Assembly: GCF_007655135.1 (NCBI RefSeq)
Contig: NC_045127.1
Location: 14,145,001 to 14,209,000, forward strand
Direction: 5' to 3'
DNA: 64,000 bases
From: Punica granatum
Taxonomy: Eukaryota > Streptophyta > Magnoliopsida > Myrtales > Lythraceae
In this document: one piece after another, positions 12,497 to 25,345 of the stretch
How the letters are laid out: every line of letters begins with the position of its first letter
Numbering within the stretch: position 1 is the first letter of the stretch
Program-made: the position numbers and the translations under genes
Notes under the pieces: model-generated
What the model was told of the DNA's origin: nothing
The model's database searches: none
Seen by the model: the letters and a program-made list of their open reading frames with translations, nothing else

Positions 12497-15400
12497 ACTA
12501 GTGAATTTAGACATGCATTGCACTTGAAACCTTCTTTGATTACTCGAATAACATACAAAAAAACTCTTTTAAAAAAAGAAATATATAAATTATAAATAAA
12601 TTAATAGTATCTTCTTTTGAATGAATTTGTGACCATGTCTAATCAGAAATATGTTCTTACTTTAATTTATAACTAAATAAAATAAAAAATAGTTAGTAAC
12701 ATCTATGAGGCTTCACGACCCAAAAAAGCAAAAAAAAAATTGGCCTTTTTATTATTTCTAGCATGAATTTTATTTAAATATCCATGGGTCCACTTGGTAG
12801 ATTTCCATGTGTCATGTCTACAATGTTAGTGCCATGTTAGAAAAGTCCATTAGACAGAAAAGTGATGGCACACTAGACGTGATAAGAAACTCATAATTTT
12901 TAAAATTTTAAATTAAATATTAAATTAAAAATAAAAATTATTAAAGGAAACTAATAATATTCACAAAAATGTTTCATTTAATTTTATAATAAAATAGATA
13001 AAAATTACTAAATCTAATGGACACATATATATGTATATATATTAATAATAGTATTTACATATGTGTAACATAAAAATGTATATACAAAATTAACATACTA
13101 ATGATAAATTACTATGTCTAAATATATGTATAAGTTTTTGTACAATTTTACGAAAAAGTAAAATTGAAGGCAATAATAAAACTATAAAACTGCTCAAATT
13201 TTAAACTTATATGTCTTATTTCGCTCATCCATCAATTCACGCATGGTCATCTTCTACTCTACTTTTTACTTATTTATCTTCAACCCCACTCTATCTCTAT
13301 CTCAATCTAAGTTATTTTTCTTTTCTTTCACTAAAAAAATTATATTTTCAATTTTCATCATGATTTTTAAAATTTTTAATAATAGCACAACTATGTAGAA
13401 TTACAAATGGTATATAATAATGAAAATACATATGCAACGTTGTAAACTATTTTTTTCACATTGCCCGTGGAGTTGGTGCAGAATATAGTGTATGAACAAT
13501 AAAAATATATGATAAGTACGATTAAAATATTAGAAATGATTTTTTAAAAATGAAACTAATGCAATTTAAAAATAATTTATTTCAAGAAAAAAATTTCAAT
13601 TGATATATTTTTCTAACTTGATCTTTCATTTCATTAGAATATCCTAAAGAAAAAATAGAGAAATGAATTTAAATTTTAATAAAAGTTACGAAATAATTAA
13701 TAGAAATATTATTTTCACAAATAGTCTTGCATTGACACCCACAACTAGAAAATTCAGAAAAAATCGACCGAAATCGATCAAAAAATTCCGAAAATTAAAG
13801 ACCTCAAGGGTCGGGTTTAAGTTTTAAAGAAAGAAAATTGGAAGGAAGTTGATCGGACTCGATTTTATGTATATATAAATAATTTTAGTAATTCATATTA
13901 TATATTATAATTTATACTTAACAAATAAAATAAATTAAAATAAAACAACACACTTCAAATCCCACGTAAAGGCACAAGAGTAAATTTAATTTTAGCTGCA
14001 AATTGATAAGATGTATTACTAATCGATATTAGATTTATATTGGAAGCAATTTATCTTTTCCTTTTTACACACCTACCATGGAGGAGCAAGAACAAAAATG
14101 TACCTTCAGCTCATGAAGGAGGATATTGACAATATAGGACTTCAAGCTTGTGCAACATTGTCAGCAAGTGGTGGGGGCATGCACTACAATGGCATTAGAT
14201 AAAATGGTAGCCGATGTCTATGAACATAAGAAAAAGAAGAGAATAAGAATAAGAAGAGAAGAAGAAACTTGAAATAAGAAAAGACAAAATTAAATAAAAA
14301 AGAAATTAATGATATAGTATCTCTTTTCTTTGAAACTCTTCTTCTCTTTCTTTCCTTTTTGTTCCCCCCAATTGCGTACGTTTGTATCCATAGAATCCCA
14401 TAAAAAATTTGATTGGGACTTTAAAAATAAATTACCAATAACATAATGTCTTAAATAATTTTTTAAGTAAACTAATATAAATTTTGAAAAATTCGTCAAA
14501 AATATAAAAATTTTAATCATAGCATATATGTCAGTAACTTATTAAAAAATATCCATCGATACAAATGTAAATATGAAACAGGAGAGATGAACCGTGTGCA
14601 TTGAATGGAGAAGTTATTTCATATTTCATACGTTCATAAGTGTGAATAACTATGGGAAAAACATGTTAGGTAGTTTTATAGTGAAAAAAGTATAAAAGAG
14701 TGCCTTAAAATCGAAAGGTCATGAGAAAGAATAGGTATGAGTTGACTTTTAAAACTTGAAAAAAAATAATAGGATTATGGTCGAAGAAAGAGAAATAAGG
14801 GAAATGCTTTGCCAAAGATTAGCAAAGTGAAATAATAAAAATAATTAAAAGGAGACATAATTAAAAACTGAAAGAGAAGATAGAAAAGATTCAAATGTAA
14901 GTAAGAAATGGAAGAAGGGAACCGTGAGCGTTGAATGGAGAAATGATTTCATGTTTGATGCATTCATTAGAATGAATAAATATGAGAAAGAACATTAGAT
15001 AGTTTTTATAGTGAAGAAATATGAAAGGGTGCCTTGAAGTCGAAAAGTCATGAGAAAGAATACATAAAAGTTAGTTTTTATATTAAAACGGATGAAAAGA
15101 TGCCATGCTATTGAAAAGATGTGATGTTGCCTTTGTATTATTTGAGTAAATTGTAAAATAGTAATTTTATTAATATACCAAGGGAAAAAAAGAAAAAAAA
15201 AGGTTGGAAAAACACTCTGGGAAGTGTCGTACTTTAGAAGAGATGTACACAATTTAACTTAGCTAAGGCAATATATGATCGAACGTGTGAGGTAACGAAT
15301 ATTGAGAATGAATAATAATTAGAGAGTTGAAAATACGTAAAAAAAAGTCATTCTAACAAAGCACACCAAAAGTGTGGGAGTAAAAAGTATGAAAAGAAAT

Positions 15401-15808
15401 GTATAAATTTACAAAAGATATGAATATTTTTTGGAATAAAAATTGGGGAAACATGAAATTTTGAAAAAAAAACCACGCGATTCATAGCGATAAGACAATG
15501 AATATATGAACCCATTAGGATAACAGACGTTGAAACGAATATATGATGCAACGGAATTTTGAAACTATAAATTGTTATGAAATAATAATGGAACAAGCAT
15601 ACCTGTGATAAAAGGGCTAACTCGGTTGAGAGAGATGTGAGGCAATAAAGCGTCGAAAATGAGCACCGAATAAAAAGAGTCGGTTTATATATATATGTGC
15701 GACCAAAAGTTACTAGTTGAAAAGGTGCGAGGAAAAGTTACGGGGATATAATGGTATTTTTGAAATATTGAAAAAAAAAATTTGTGATACTTTTATATAT
15801 AGTAGAGA
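12497..15808 (-). mobile_element. Candidate Helitron, minus strand, about 3.3 kb
   Basis: On the minus strand the 5' end is at 15808 and reads tctctactatatataaaag, very close to the usual plant Helitron start. The proposed 3' end is at about 12497, where ctag follows a degenerate hairpin around gtgcaatgcat. The body is AT-rich with no helicase or Rep ORF, so it would be non-autonomous. The 5' terminus is convincing. The pairing with this particular 3' end is inference, and the terminus at about 11060 is an alternative. The body holds two internally repeated segments (14586-14760 and 14919-15090). Confidence 0.4.
14586..15090. repeat. Two diverged direct repeats of about 170 bp
   Basis: The segments 14586-14760 and 14919-15090 share gaaccgtg, ttgaatggagaa, tgatttcat, agtttttatagtgaa, gtgcctt and tcatgagaaagaata in the same order, separated by about 160 bp of purine-rich DNA. 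Confidence 0.7.
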
Positions 15809-16770
15809 TATGTATGTATATATGAAAAGACAAAGTTATATGGTTCGTTCCGTCAAAAGCATGCAGAAAGGAGGAAAAAAAATTCGGTGATAGAATTCAT
15901 CCTAAATACTCTAACTAGAAATGAAAAGAAACAATCGCGTCGTATGCAGTACCTTGTAGGATTAATTAGGTGAGTTTCCAATTATTATCTTCTAATTCAT
16001 CTATTAAAAACAGTCATCTGAACTTTAGGACATGTTTGGAGATTAACTAAAAAGCTGTTTTTGTATTTTATTTAGATTAACGAAATTAAAAACCTGACCA
16101 ATATGCTGTTTTTAATGTTTTTCTTTTTTACATTTAAAAATAAAGTACGGTTTTTGAAATTGTACCAAACAATTTTATGAAAATAAAATATTTTAGAAAG
16201 TGCCTCTTCGTGACCAAACAAACTTAATATATATTTTATGAAAATAAAATACAAAAACTTTTTGATTCAAAAATAGAAGAAAATTATCTTATTCGATAAA
16301 TCGGGCACCCCGTATGGATTATATATATATATAAAGGAATAATAGAAAGTTATTTTTCAAAAGTTCAATATGAAAACAGAATATCCAGCTTATGTGATGT
16401 ATAAAGTAACTTGAATTTTTTTTTATCTCTTAAGGAAGCAAAAGAAACAGTTAAAGAGATTTTTTTTTAATGCATATTTGCTAAGCATCCAATCAAAGTT
16501 ACGTATGGCATCGCCCAATTGAATGATGATATACAAAAAGCATGTTAGTCATACCATGCATATATTTTGAAGCTTATTGGCTTCCCCTTTTCCCTTGGAA
16601 AATAATTATTCTGACCGATTTCTTATAAATGTTGTGGGGCCTCACCTCCATTACCGGAAAACAGAAGATATGGTTATACATATATGTGTAAATAACTTTC
16701 ACTTTCTGCATGGAGTTTATTTACTTATAGTAATTATTCATAATTTTTAAAGATAAATTTACTACTCAAA
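15455..16770. repeat. Duplicated block, copy A
   Basis: Copy A of a dispersed direct duplication. Shared landmarks in order with copy B (17515-18860) are cgattcatagcgat, gaatatatgatgcaacg, gttgagagagatgtga, gaaaagacaaagttatat, gaaacaatcgcgtc, gtaccaaacaattttatg, tatccagcttatgtgatg and ttggcttccccttttccct. Copy A spans a Helitron 5' terminus at 15808 plus DNA outside it. Confidence 0.85.
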
Positions 16771-16968
16771 TTTTATAAGATGAAACTGAAAAATTCTGTT
16801 CAAGTGTATATGATATGAGAACCAACATATATGTACCTTCCATGTGCCAAATATGTCAGACGTAAGTTTATATCTGTACATGAGTTTTGCTAACATTAGT
16901 TCGTATTACCAGGACATGTTTAATATTTTTAGTTCAAGCGTTTAGTACTTCATTTTCAAGTGTTTATA

Positions 16969-17278
16969 GTGTGTTTGGTTTTAGAGTTAAGTACAGTTGA
17001 GTTTTGATTTTAATTAGTTTGTAATGATTGTATTGTTAAATTATGAGAACAAGTGTGAAATGGTAATGAATAGTTTAGAGAAAATAATGATTGTTTTGTT
17101 GAATTGTTAAAAAAGTAATGAATAGTTGAGAGAATTTAATATTAAAAATTGAATTGAATGGTTAAAAAATTGAAGAAAAAGGAAAAAATAATTATTATGT
17201 TGTTTTTTTTATTATGTAATGAGTAAAGTTAAAATTAGAGTTAAAATTTTAAAAACTTGATTGCAAAATCAAACGGAA
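16969..17278. mobile_element. MITE-like element with GTTTGGTTTT termini
   Basis: The left end gtgtttggttttagagtt matches the reverse complement of the right end (ttgcaaaatcaaac) over about 12 bases, and the interior is AT-rich. The left end also matches the element at 39171-39422. The target-site duplication was not resolved, so the superfamily is open (hAT or PIF-like are possible). Confidence 0.45.
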
Positions 17279-17514
17279 TGACGTCTTTTTAGTAATTGTG
17301 ATTTGTACAAGTGTTTTTTTGCTTCTACTTTTAATTTAAGTGTTTAGTATTACGATTGAAGTGTTTAATATTTTATATAATCCATCACAAATAGCAAAAG
17401 TTCCAAACAATTTAACCAAAATACTATACATTTGAATTAAAGTATTAAGTATGTCACGGTGAGACAGAGTCATATTAGAATTTTCCATCTACACGCTCGT
17501 CTATAGTAAGATTT

Positions 17515-18860
17515 TTTTTTTGAAAACAACCACGTGATTCATAGCGATGAGACAAAGAATGTAAGAATCCGCTAGGACAACAGAAGTTAGAAACGAATAT
17601 ATGATGCAACGAAATTTTGAAACTATAAATTGTTATGAAATAATAATAGAAAAAACATACATGTAATGAAGAGTTAACTCAGTTGAGAGAGATGTGAAAC
17701 AATAAAGCGTTGAAAATGAGTAATTAATAAAAAGAAGTGGTTTATATATATAGTGAAAATGTTCGACCAAAAGTCACGAGCTGAAAAGCTGTGAGGAAAA
17801 ATCGTCAGGATATAAGGATATTTTTCGAATATTAAAAATTGAAAAAAAACTTGTCATATTTTTATATATAATATAGATACGAATATATGAAAAGACAAAG
17901 TTATATAGTTCACTCCTTCAAAAGCATGCTGAAAGGAGAGGAAAAAATTGAATTCAACCTAAATACTCAGCTGGAAATGAAAAGAAACAATCGCGTCCTA
18001 TGCATTATCTTGTAGGATTAATTAGGTAAGTTTCCAATTATTATCTTCTAATTCATCTATTAAAAACAGTTATCTGAACTTTAGGACATGCTTGGAGATT
18101 AACTAAAATGCTGTTTTTGTAATTTATTTAGATTAATGAAATTGAAAACCCGACGAATATGCTGCCTTTAAATGTTTTTCTTTATTACGTTTGAAAATAA
18201 AATACGGTTTTTGAAATTGTACCAAACAATTTTATGAAAATAAAATATTTTAGAAAGTGCCTCTTCGTGATCAAACATACTTAATATATATTTTACGAAA
18301 ATAAAATACAAAAAAATTTTGATTAAAAAATAGAATAGAAAATTATTTCAATATGAAAATTATTTTTCAAAAATTCCAATATGAAAACAGAATATCCAGC
18401 TTATGTGATGTATAAAGTAACTTCAAGTTTTTTTTTTCCCCCCTCTCTTAAGGAAGCAAAACAAAAAGCTCACAGAATTTTTTTTTGTTTCTAATGCGCA
18501 TTTGCTAAACATCCAATCAAAGTTACGTATGGCACCGCACAATTGAATGATGATCTCAAAAAAGCATGTTAGTCATACCATGCATATATTTTGAAGCCTA
18601 TTGGCTTCCCCTTTTCCCTCGAAAAATAATTATTCTGACCGATTTCTTATAAATGTAGTGGGGCCTCACCTCCATTCCAGGAGGACAGAAGATATGGTTA
18701 TACATATATAGGTAAATAATTTTCCGTCCCATGCATTGCATGAAGTTTATTTACTTATATTAATTATTCATAATTTTCAGTCCCGTGCATTACATGAAAT
18801 TTATTTATTTATAGCAATTATTAATAATTTTAAAAGATAAATTTACTACTTATAATATGA
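17515..18860. repeat. Duplicated block, copy B
   Basis: Same landmark order as copy A, including a minus-strand Helitron 5' terminus at 17877 (tctatattatatataaaa on the minus strand). The right part contains an extra internal duplication around cgtcccatgcattgcatgaa and cagtcccgtgcattacatgaa (18725-18840) that copy A lacks. Since both copies continue past the Helitron start into the same flank, duplication after insertion is the simplest reading. Confidence 0.85.
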
Positions 18861-19325
18861 ACAGTAAAAAATTTTGAATGATTAATTTTTAATGTGGGAG
18901 AATAATTTCTAATACATTAGACTTTACTGATTTTAAATAGTTTAGTAATGATTTTGTAACTAATTCTTATATTTAATGGGCATTGCGCTTATAGTTGATC
19001 ATTTGTATATTATGCGAGAACGTTAGATATATTAGATTCAAAATATAGAATCATGCTTCTGCAATTTTTAAAAAATATGTTTTCTAATTGTGATCTTCAC
19101 ATTTAAAATACTTAAGTTAAAATTTTTGACAATTTCTTGATTAAAAATAAGTAACTTTTAAAATCTTATATTTTAATTGTATATGTAAAATTGTATATAT
19201 ATAAGATGAGAACTTTGTTGTTTACAAACTTATTATATTTTATAATTGTAATATTTACTTGCAATATATTTATGGTATTTATTACATGCATTTATTACTT
19301 AGTGTTGTTTGTTCTATTATATATA

Positions 19326-19356
19326 CTAGCCATCTCATCCGCGCGTTGCGCGCAAT
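19326..19356 (-). mobile_element. Helitron 3' terminus (minus strand)
   Basis: On the minus strand a GC-rich hairpin (gcgcgcaacgcgcg) is followed by ggatgagatgg and then CTAG, with a T as the next base. This is the diagnostic plant Helitron 3' end. The element body should extend to higher coordinates, but its 5' end was not identified. Confidence 0.65.
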
Positions 19357-19484
19357 TGCTTATCATAGTAGAAATTTGCATATTTTTATTATAAAGTATA
19401 TTTAAAAATATTAAGTAGCTTATAGTTATAGAATTAACTCTTTGATAATTATCAAAATAACAATAAATAAAATTGTTAAATTTA

Positions 19485-19515
<31 letters not shown>

Positions 19516-19627
19516 AGAAACTATATCATTTATTTAAAAAGTATTAATTTATATATTTTCTAGATATGATTAGTAAAAGCATGAACAACATTAATTTGAT
19601 TAAAATTAAGGTAATAATCAAACCATG

Positions 19628-19858
19628 GCTTGTTTGGTTTGCAAATGTGATTTTGAAATCATGACTTTAACCTAATTATACCCACAACAATACAAAATAG
19701 CTCATACAAAGTCAAAGAGTGAACCCCATTTATATCACTTTTTTTTTTCACAACAAAACAAAATAACTTATACAAAGTCAAAAGGTGGGCCACATTTATA
19801 CAACTCTTTTTCAAAATCAAAATCTGATTTTAAAATCCTACTTTGAAACCAAACGCTG
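19628..19858. mobile_element. MITE, copy 1 of a GTTTGGTTT family
   Basis: Left end gcttgtttggtttgcaaa and right end ctttgaaaccaaacgct are inverted repeats, extending imperfectly inward (tgattttgaaatca versus tgattttaaaatcc). The whole 230 bp aligns with 38879-39116, including two internal copies of aaaacaaaataact and tacaaagtcaaa. It has no coding capacity. The target-site duplication is unclear. Confidence 0.75.
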
Positions 19859-19928
19859 AATTAGTTTCTTAAAGAATCTTAATTTTCAATATCGATATCG
19901 TAGAGGACATTTGGATATATATCTTTTG

Positions 19929-20515
19929 TATAATAATAAATTACTCGTAACTCACTGAAAAGTAAATCACTCATATAATTTAAATGTTTGAATTTTAAGT
20001 AAATTTAATAAAAATGGAAACTAAATTTATTCTACTCATTTTACGAACTTCTAAAGAAATCAATTCTCTTAACTAAAGTGGGTTGGTTTAAATGATTCGG
20101 CTGTTATTCCGCTTAAATAAGATCTCGGATTCGACTCCTTGTGAATCCAGAAAATTCACGCTGTAAGAGCTTTACCTCGCAGTAGGCCGACCCGGTTTGA
20201 CTAGATTAGTTGAGGCCTAATTGAGCTTTCAGATATTAGGGTTAATACCCAAAAAAATAAATTCAATTCTCTTAGCATAATTTTTATTTCTAAATGTAGT
20301 AAATATTGATACAAAAACATGTAATGGCTATTGAATATTCCCAAAATCCTTACAATTACAATTAATTTTGTAAGTAATTATTGGCGTGAAAAGTTTTTAA
20401 AAAGTATTTCAACATCCTTTTTTAACTAAATAATCCAATTACGATTTCAAGAGTATAATGAAGCATTTGTCGAATTGAAAAATGAAAAAAAGAAACTAAT
20501 TCTAGTTAATCAAAT

Positions 20516-20547
<32 letters not shown>

Positions 20548-21560
20548 TTCTAAATAGTATGAACTCTTAGAGTAATTTACTTGTATGATTTTTTCTAAGG
20601 TCCTTACGATTCCAATAATGTAAGTAAAATTACTTGCCCGGAAAGTTTTCAAAAATATTTCAATATCCTTTTTAAACTGAATAGTTAAATTTGATTTCAA
20701 GAATATGTTTAAACTCATGGAACTGAAAATCCAAAACAAGAATAAATTACTTGTAGCTCATTGAAAAGTAAATCACTCATAGAATTTAAATTTTTCAAAT
20801 TTAAGTAAGTTTAATGAACATAGAAACTAAATTTATTCCATTCCTTTTAGAACTTCCAATGAAATTAATTCTTTTTAGCATAATTTTTATTTCTACGTGT
20901 AATTAATATTAATACAAAACATATCATGGTTATTGAATATTCTAAAACTCCTTATAATTTCATTTTTGTAAGTAATTACTTCCCTGAAAAATTTTCAAAA
21001 GGTATTTCAACATCATTTTTGAACTAAATAATCCAATTACAATTTCTAGAGTATAATTAAAAATTTGTAGAAATGGAAAATGAAAAAAGAAATCAGTTCT
21101 AATTAATTGAATTTAAAAAGATATATTTATTTCTAAATTGTACGAATTCTTAAATTAATTAAATTTTATTACCTTTTTCCAAGGTCCTTGCAATATCAAT
21201 AATGTAAGTAAAATTACAAGCGTGGAAAATTTTGAAAAATATTTAAATATCCTTTTAAAATTGAAAAATTAAATTTGATTTGAAGAATATTTTAATATCC
21301 TTTTTGAAAAATATTTTAATATCCTTTTTTAATAAATAAATTCATAAGCATCACTTTTAATTTCTAGGTGGATTTAATATTAACATAAAACTTGTAATAG
21401 CCTTTAAATATTCCAATTATGGTTTCAAGAATGTAATCAAGCATTTGTAACTTTGGAAATTGGAAAAAGAAAATAATTTAATTAATTGAATTTGAAAAGA
21501 TTATATTTATGCATAAATTATACGAATTCTTCAATCAATTTATTTGTCTGATATTTTTTT
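19929..21560. repeat. Diverged tandem array, about 2.5 units
   Basis: Unit 1 (about 19929-20740, including a 191 bp SINE), unit 2 (about 20741-21300) and a partial unit 3 (about 21300-21560) share in order agtaaatcactcat, agcataatttttatttct, tgaatattc, tttgtaagtaatta, actaaataatccaattac, and aaggtcctt followed by aataatgtaagtaaaatta. Unit length without the SINE is about 560-620 bp. No coding potential. Confidence 0.8.
20072..20262 (+). mobile_element. tRNA-derived SINE, family A, copy 1
   Basis: A 191 bp insert flanked by a perfect 12 bp duplication tcaattctctta (20060-20071 and 20263-20274). It starts actaaagtgggttgg, has a box-B-like ggattcgactcc, then a ttcacgctgtaagagctttac block and an A-rich 3' end. 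Two family copies are at 22290-22482 and 33133-33318. The target site is within tandem unit 1, and unit 2 keeps the uninterrupted site near 20864-20880. Confidence 0.85.
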
Positions 21561-22024
21561 TATCTTTGAGTTTATTTGATGTTAGCGAAATTTTTTTTAG
21601 GTATTCTAGTCAATATCGATTTACTTGTTAAACAGAATATTGGAAAATGGAAATAATTAATAAATTGAATTTACAAAATTATATTTATTCTTGTATTAAT
21701 TTTGAAATCCATCAATTATTGTATTAAAGAGAGTATATAACATGCCACATGGAGATCAATTTGTTTGTATTAATAAGGGTTGAGAAGATACCATGTGGCG
21801 GGATTTAAAGATGTCAAAAGTGACACATGGCAGATTCTGGTGAAGCCAAGAGTAACACTGAGTGAAGCCACATTCATTCTCTCCATTCGTATTGGCATTA
21901 GATATTATATATATATTTGTGTTTATAAAGCATTTGCTCTATCTATAAGTATTTTTTTAGTTATGAAAATATAGTTATTTTTTTCAAAATATTTAATTAC
22001 ATGTATTCAATAGCATTTGTTACT

Positions 22025-22207
22025 TCTTCTTTTTTTTTGTTGTCGATGGTGTTCGGCGTCGTAGCAACCGACTAATCCATCGGACGGTGTATTATACTGC
22101 CTGGGGCCTGCCATTAAAACCCTAGATACCGACCCCCGAGAGAGTCAAACCCTAACCCTGGCCTACTGCTTGTTGTCAGCTTACCAGCGGGTCTAATCCC
22201 TCATTGG
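22025..22207 (-). mobile_element. Poly-A retroposon (probable SINE) with a 17 bp target-site duplication
   Basis: Flanked by a perfect 17 bp repeat caatagcatttgttact (22008-22024 and 22208-22224). On the minus strand it starts ccaatgagggattagacccg, has a box-A-like ctggtaagctgac and a box-B-like gggtttgactctc, and ends in a poly-A tail (T-run near 22030). It is GC-richer than its surroundings. It is unrelated to the other two SINE families here. Confidence 0.8.
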
Positions 22208-22289
22208 CAATAGCATTTGTTACTATTCAAGTGAGTTTTACTTATATATAGACAAATAGATTAACATATATAAAAATTTGGAACAACCA

Positions 22290-22482
22290 CAACCAATAAT
22301 GAATTATTTTAAGTGATTCGACATTTATTTCTCTTAAATAAAATTTCATATTCGAGTCATGTAAATAAGAAAATTTACGCTGGGAAAGAGTTTTACCTCG
22401 TAGTGGGCTAATCCAACTCAAACTGAATGAATTGGGCCAATTGATCTTTCGGATATCAAAGTGCACAATGAGAAAAAAAAAA
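22290..22482 (+). mobile_element. tRNA-derived SINE, family A, copy 2
   Basis: Flanked by a perfect 11 bp duplication tggaacaacca (22279-22289 and 22483-22493). It aligns with copies 1 and 3 through gattcg, cttaaata, ttacgctggga, gagttttacctcgtagt and an A-rich 3' end at 22472-22482. Box B is degenerate (atattcgagtcat). Confidence 0.85.
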
Positions 22483-22493
22483 TGGAACAACCA

Positions 22494-23443
22494 ATCATTT
22501 CTCTACACTCGGTTCATTGGGCAAGCCACAAAATTATGCCTAATTTTTTTTTTGTTTATGTTTCTCTTACTTTATTTTCGTTCTCATTTTGTAAAAATTG
22601 ATTGCAAATATTGTAGATGGGTCTGAAATATGTATATTATTTTTAAACGACTCAAACGAGAAATAAAAATTAATTAATTATATAGCTCTTTTTGTCTCGG
22701 CCAGCAACGAACTCGATTTCTAGATGGTAAGTGTTTAATTTGCAAAACGATGAACCATGCATAATAACATAAATCCTTTTTCATATATATATATATATAT
22801 ATATAATTGTGAATCAATGAATTTTCTCAAAATTGATGTTCACCATGTGAACTTCTTGTGTGCTATCTCATTGTAATGGAATCTGTACTCCACACATCCA
22901 GCTAGTTATTATTTTTTGAAAATGGTTGTAACACTCTCCCCAGTTATCTCTTTCTCCGTCAACTAATTTCTCTATAATCGCCCAAGTAGCCCTGAAATTT
23001 CTTCATCAATCATAATTAATATCATCATCCAAGTTATATTTAAGCGTTGTTGTATTGCTGCCATATATTTAGCTGAAGAACTTGCGCCACAATCCTTTTT
23101 ATTTGGTTCTGTTTTATTTTAATTTTAAAAATATATTAATGCACGTTTTATTTTGCATTGTATGAAAAAAAAAGAGAAAAAGTAATTGCAAGTGTCAGCA
23201 GTGGAAGTTCTCAATATTGCTCAATATACGTACTTAAAATAGGCAGCCCACTTTCCTGTCATAAAACGTACTAAGACCTCATTCCTATATATAGTCGTCT
23301 AACTTCATCAACCTGAATAAAAAAATAAAAAAAATAAACCAAAATCAAGTACGGCCCGGCACCCAGAAATGGGGTTTACGTGGGAAAGGGTATTTTTTAA
23401 TTGGAATAAGAATTAAGAGGTTTTAAATTTGATTCTCATTGGT
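22494..23443. other. AT-rich DNA upstream of the copia element
   Basis: No recognisable gene. Contains (TA)n at 22784-22804 and ordinary AT-rich DNA up to the copia insertion site at 23444-23448. Confidence 0.5.
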
Positions 23444-23448
23444 GAAAT

Positions 23449-25331
23449 TGTTAGTGATATGCCCTAGAGCTTGATTTATGTATTTGAATAATTCCTTTTA
23501 TGGCAATAATGTTTATTCTATTATTCGTATATTGTTTATATTTATTAGAATAAAGTCCTTAAGATATTTTGAATGCTTCATTCTTAAGAGTTAAGAATAT
23601 GAGTGACGAAGTAATTCAGTAAGAATATCTTTAAACTGTTCACGATCGTAGGAGACTTAACTGGACATTATTTCTCCAGATAGATCGTTACCTCTGTCTG
23701 TTTTCATGATTAGTATACAGATACTAATGAAGATGGAGTAGTGAGTCTCATGCTATTTGATAACTGTTATCATGACAGATATGTGGATACTTATATGATA
23801 AGTAGTCGAACGTGACGTGCAGATAACATTCATACGGTAATTTACTAATGTCAATGAATGTTATCTGGATCGTATTAGTGCATATAGTCCTTAGACCTGA
23901 GATGGAACGCTATCTCAAGTATAGGTAATTGGGATTTGCTACTGCTAATGTATTTGTGCTTAGCGTGAATATTCGGCAGATAGTGGTCCTAGTTAGTTAT
24001 ACTTGGAGTTAGGTATCTGATCAAGACGGGATTCACTAACCTGAGTAAACAGGGAAAATGTCCTATGGATATGAGTTTTATTTTGGATCGAGAAATCCTC
24101 GGCCGGGGTAGATAGACTTGAATAGAAAAGAGTTTCTGTTCAAGTGCTACAGATCTAAAAATGAAATTAGAGAGTCCGTATGATCGGCTTTAGAGTTTGG
24201 CATTTACCGTAACTATGGCTAGATTAGGATCTTGTAGTGAAAGGATTCAGTGCATGGTATATACGATCAGAGGTTCATCAGAATGTTCCAATTATACATT
24301 CGTCATCTTTTGGATTGTCACGATCTGCTGCTAGGTGTCACTCGTGAACTTTGGGAACCAATGACATTTTGGGAATTATGCTTTCGGTTACAGAAAGAGT
24401 TTCTGGTAGTATCAAATGAGTTGATACTATAATCCCATTGCCATTTGATGATGAACTTAGTTAGTCACACACATTGAGCGTGTCTAAACCGAGAAAAGAA
24501 TTAATTCTAATTAAGGATGTTAATTAGAAATTAATTATCGAACGAGGCTTGTAATGTGGTTGTAAGGGTGCTAGTACATCCTGAAGTCGAGTTCAATATC
24601 AAGGATAAATATATTAAGGAAATACGATAGTTTCCTTATTTGGAAAGTTTCTGTAAATAGATTGTCTATTGATAGAAACTTGTGTCAAGGACTTATTTAA
24701 TCTTTCTTTCTAAGTATAAGGGTAAGTCATTGGATGACTTAAATTGTGAGGACTCATTGTGATTTATTAATTAATTCGAATTAATAAATAATTGCATTTT
24801 AGTCCCTAGGGTAAGATTATATATAGATATGTTCTTACGGTTAACCCTAGAGGTTAATTGATCGAAAACCCTAATATTAGAAAGAGAGGAAGAGGAGAGA
24901 CGGCTGAACAATTGTTGCCGTGAACTCCCAAGGCTGATCGGAGTTCTTCTCGGATCCAATTCGGCGTTTCGGTGTTGTCCTTGGCGTCCTTGAAGAGATC
25001 CTTTCATTCCGTGAGGATTCCGTTCGAGATCGGTGACCTAGATCGGAGTGTACGGGTCGAGAGGAGTCTAATCTCGGTGGAGACGTGCTCGTGTGGACGA
25101 GCTAGAGGCCGGACACTTGGACGGCTAATTTGATCGACTCGAATCAATAAGGTTAGTGAAAAGTTCGTAACTTTTCTTATGGATTCATTGTGTGATGTTA
25201 TCTATTCGTTTAGAAGGTGATTCTTATGTCAAGATGTGATCTTGAAGTTTTTGATTAAACGAGCACGCGATAAAAATTTGATTTTTACCGTAATTAAACT
25301 TTCCGCTTCGCACGTGCTCGGTTTTCTAACA
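23449..25331 (+). repeat. 5' LTR of the copia element
   Basis: Begins TGTTAGTGATATG and ends TTTTCTAACA, giving the usual TG...CA ends. It has the same length as the 3' LTR and differs from it mostly by transitions. A TATA-like stretch lies near 24817-24827. Confidence 0.97.
24815..24830 (+). promoter_or_regulatory. Candidate LTR TATA box
   Basis: attatatatagatat lies about 500 bp before the LTR end and is preserved in the 3' LTR near 32335-32350. The position is plausible for the U3/R promoter of a long copia LTR. The transcription start cannot be placed from sequence alone. Confidence 0.4.
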
Positions 25332-25332
25332 G

Positions 25333-25345
25333 TGGTATCAGAGTC
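25333..25345 (+). other. Copia primer-binding site (tRNA-Met)
   Basis: tggtatcagagtc starts one base after the 5' LTR. Its first 11 bases match the complement of the initiator tRNA-Met 3' end. Confidence 0.93.
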
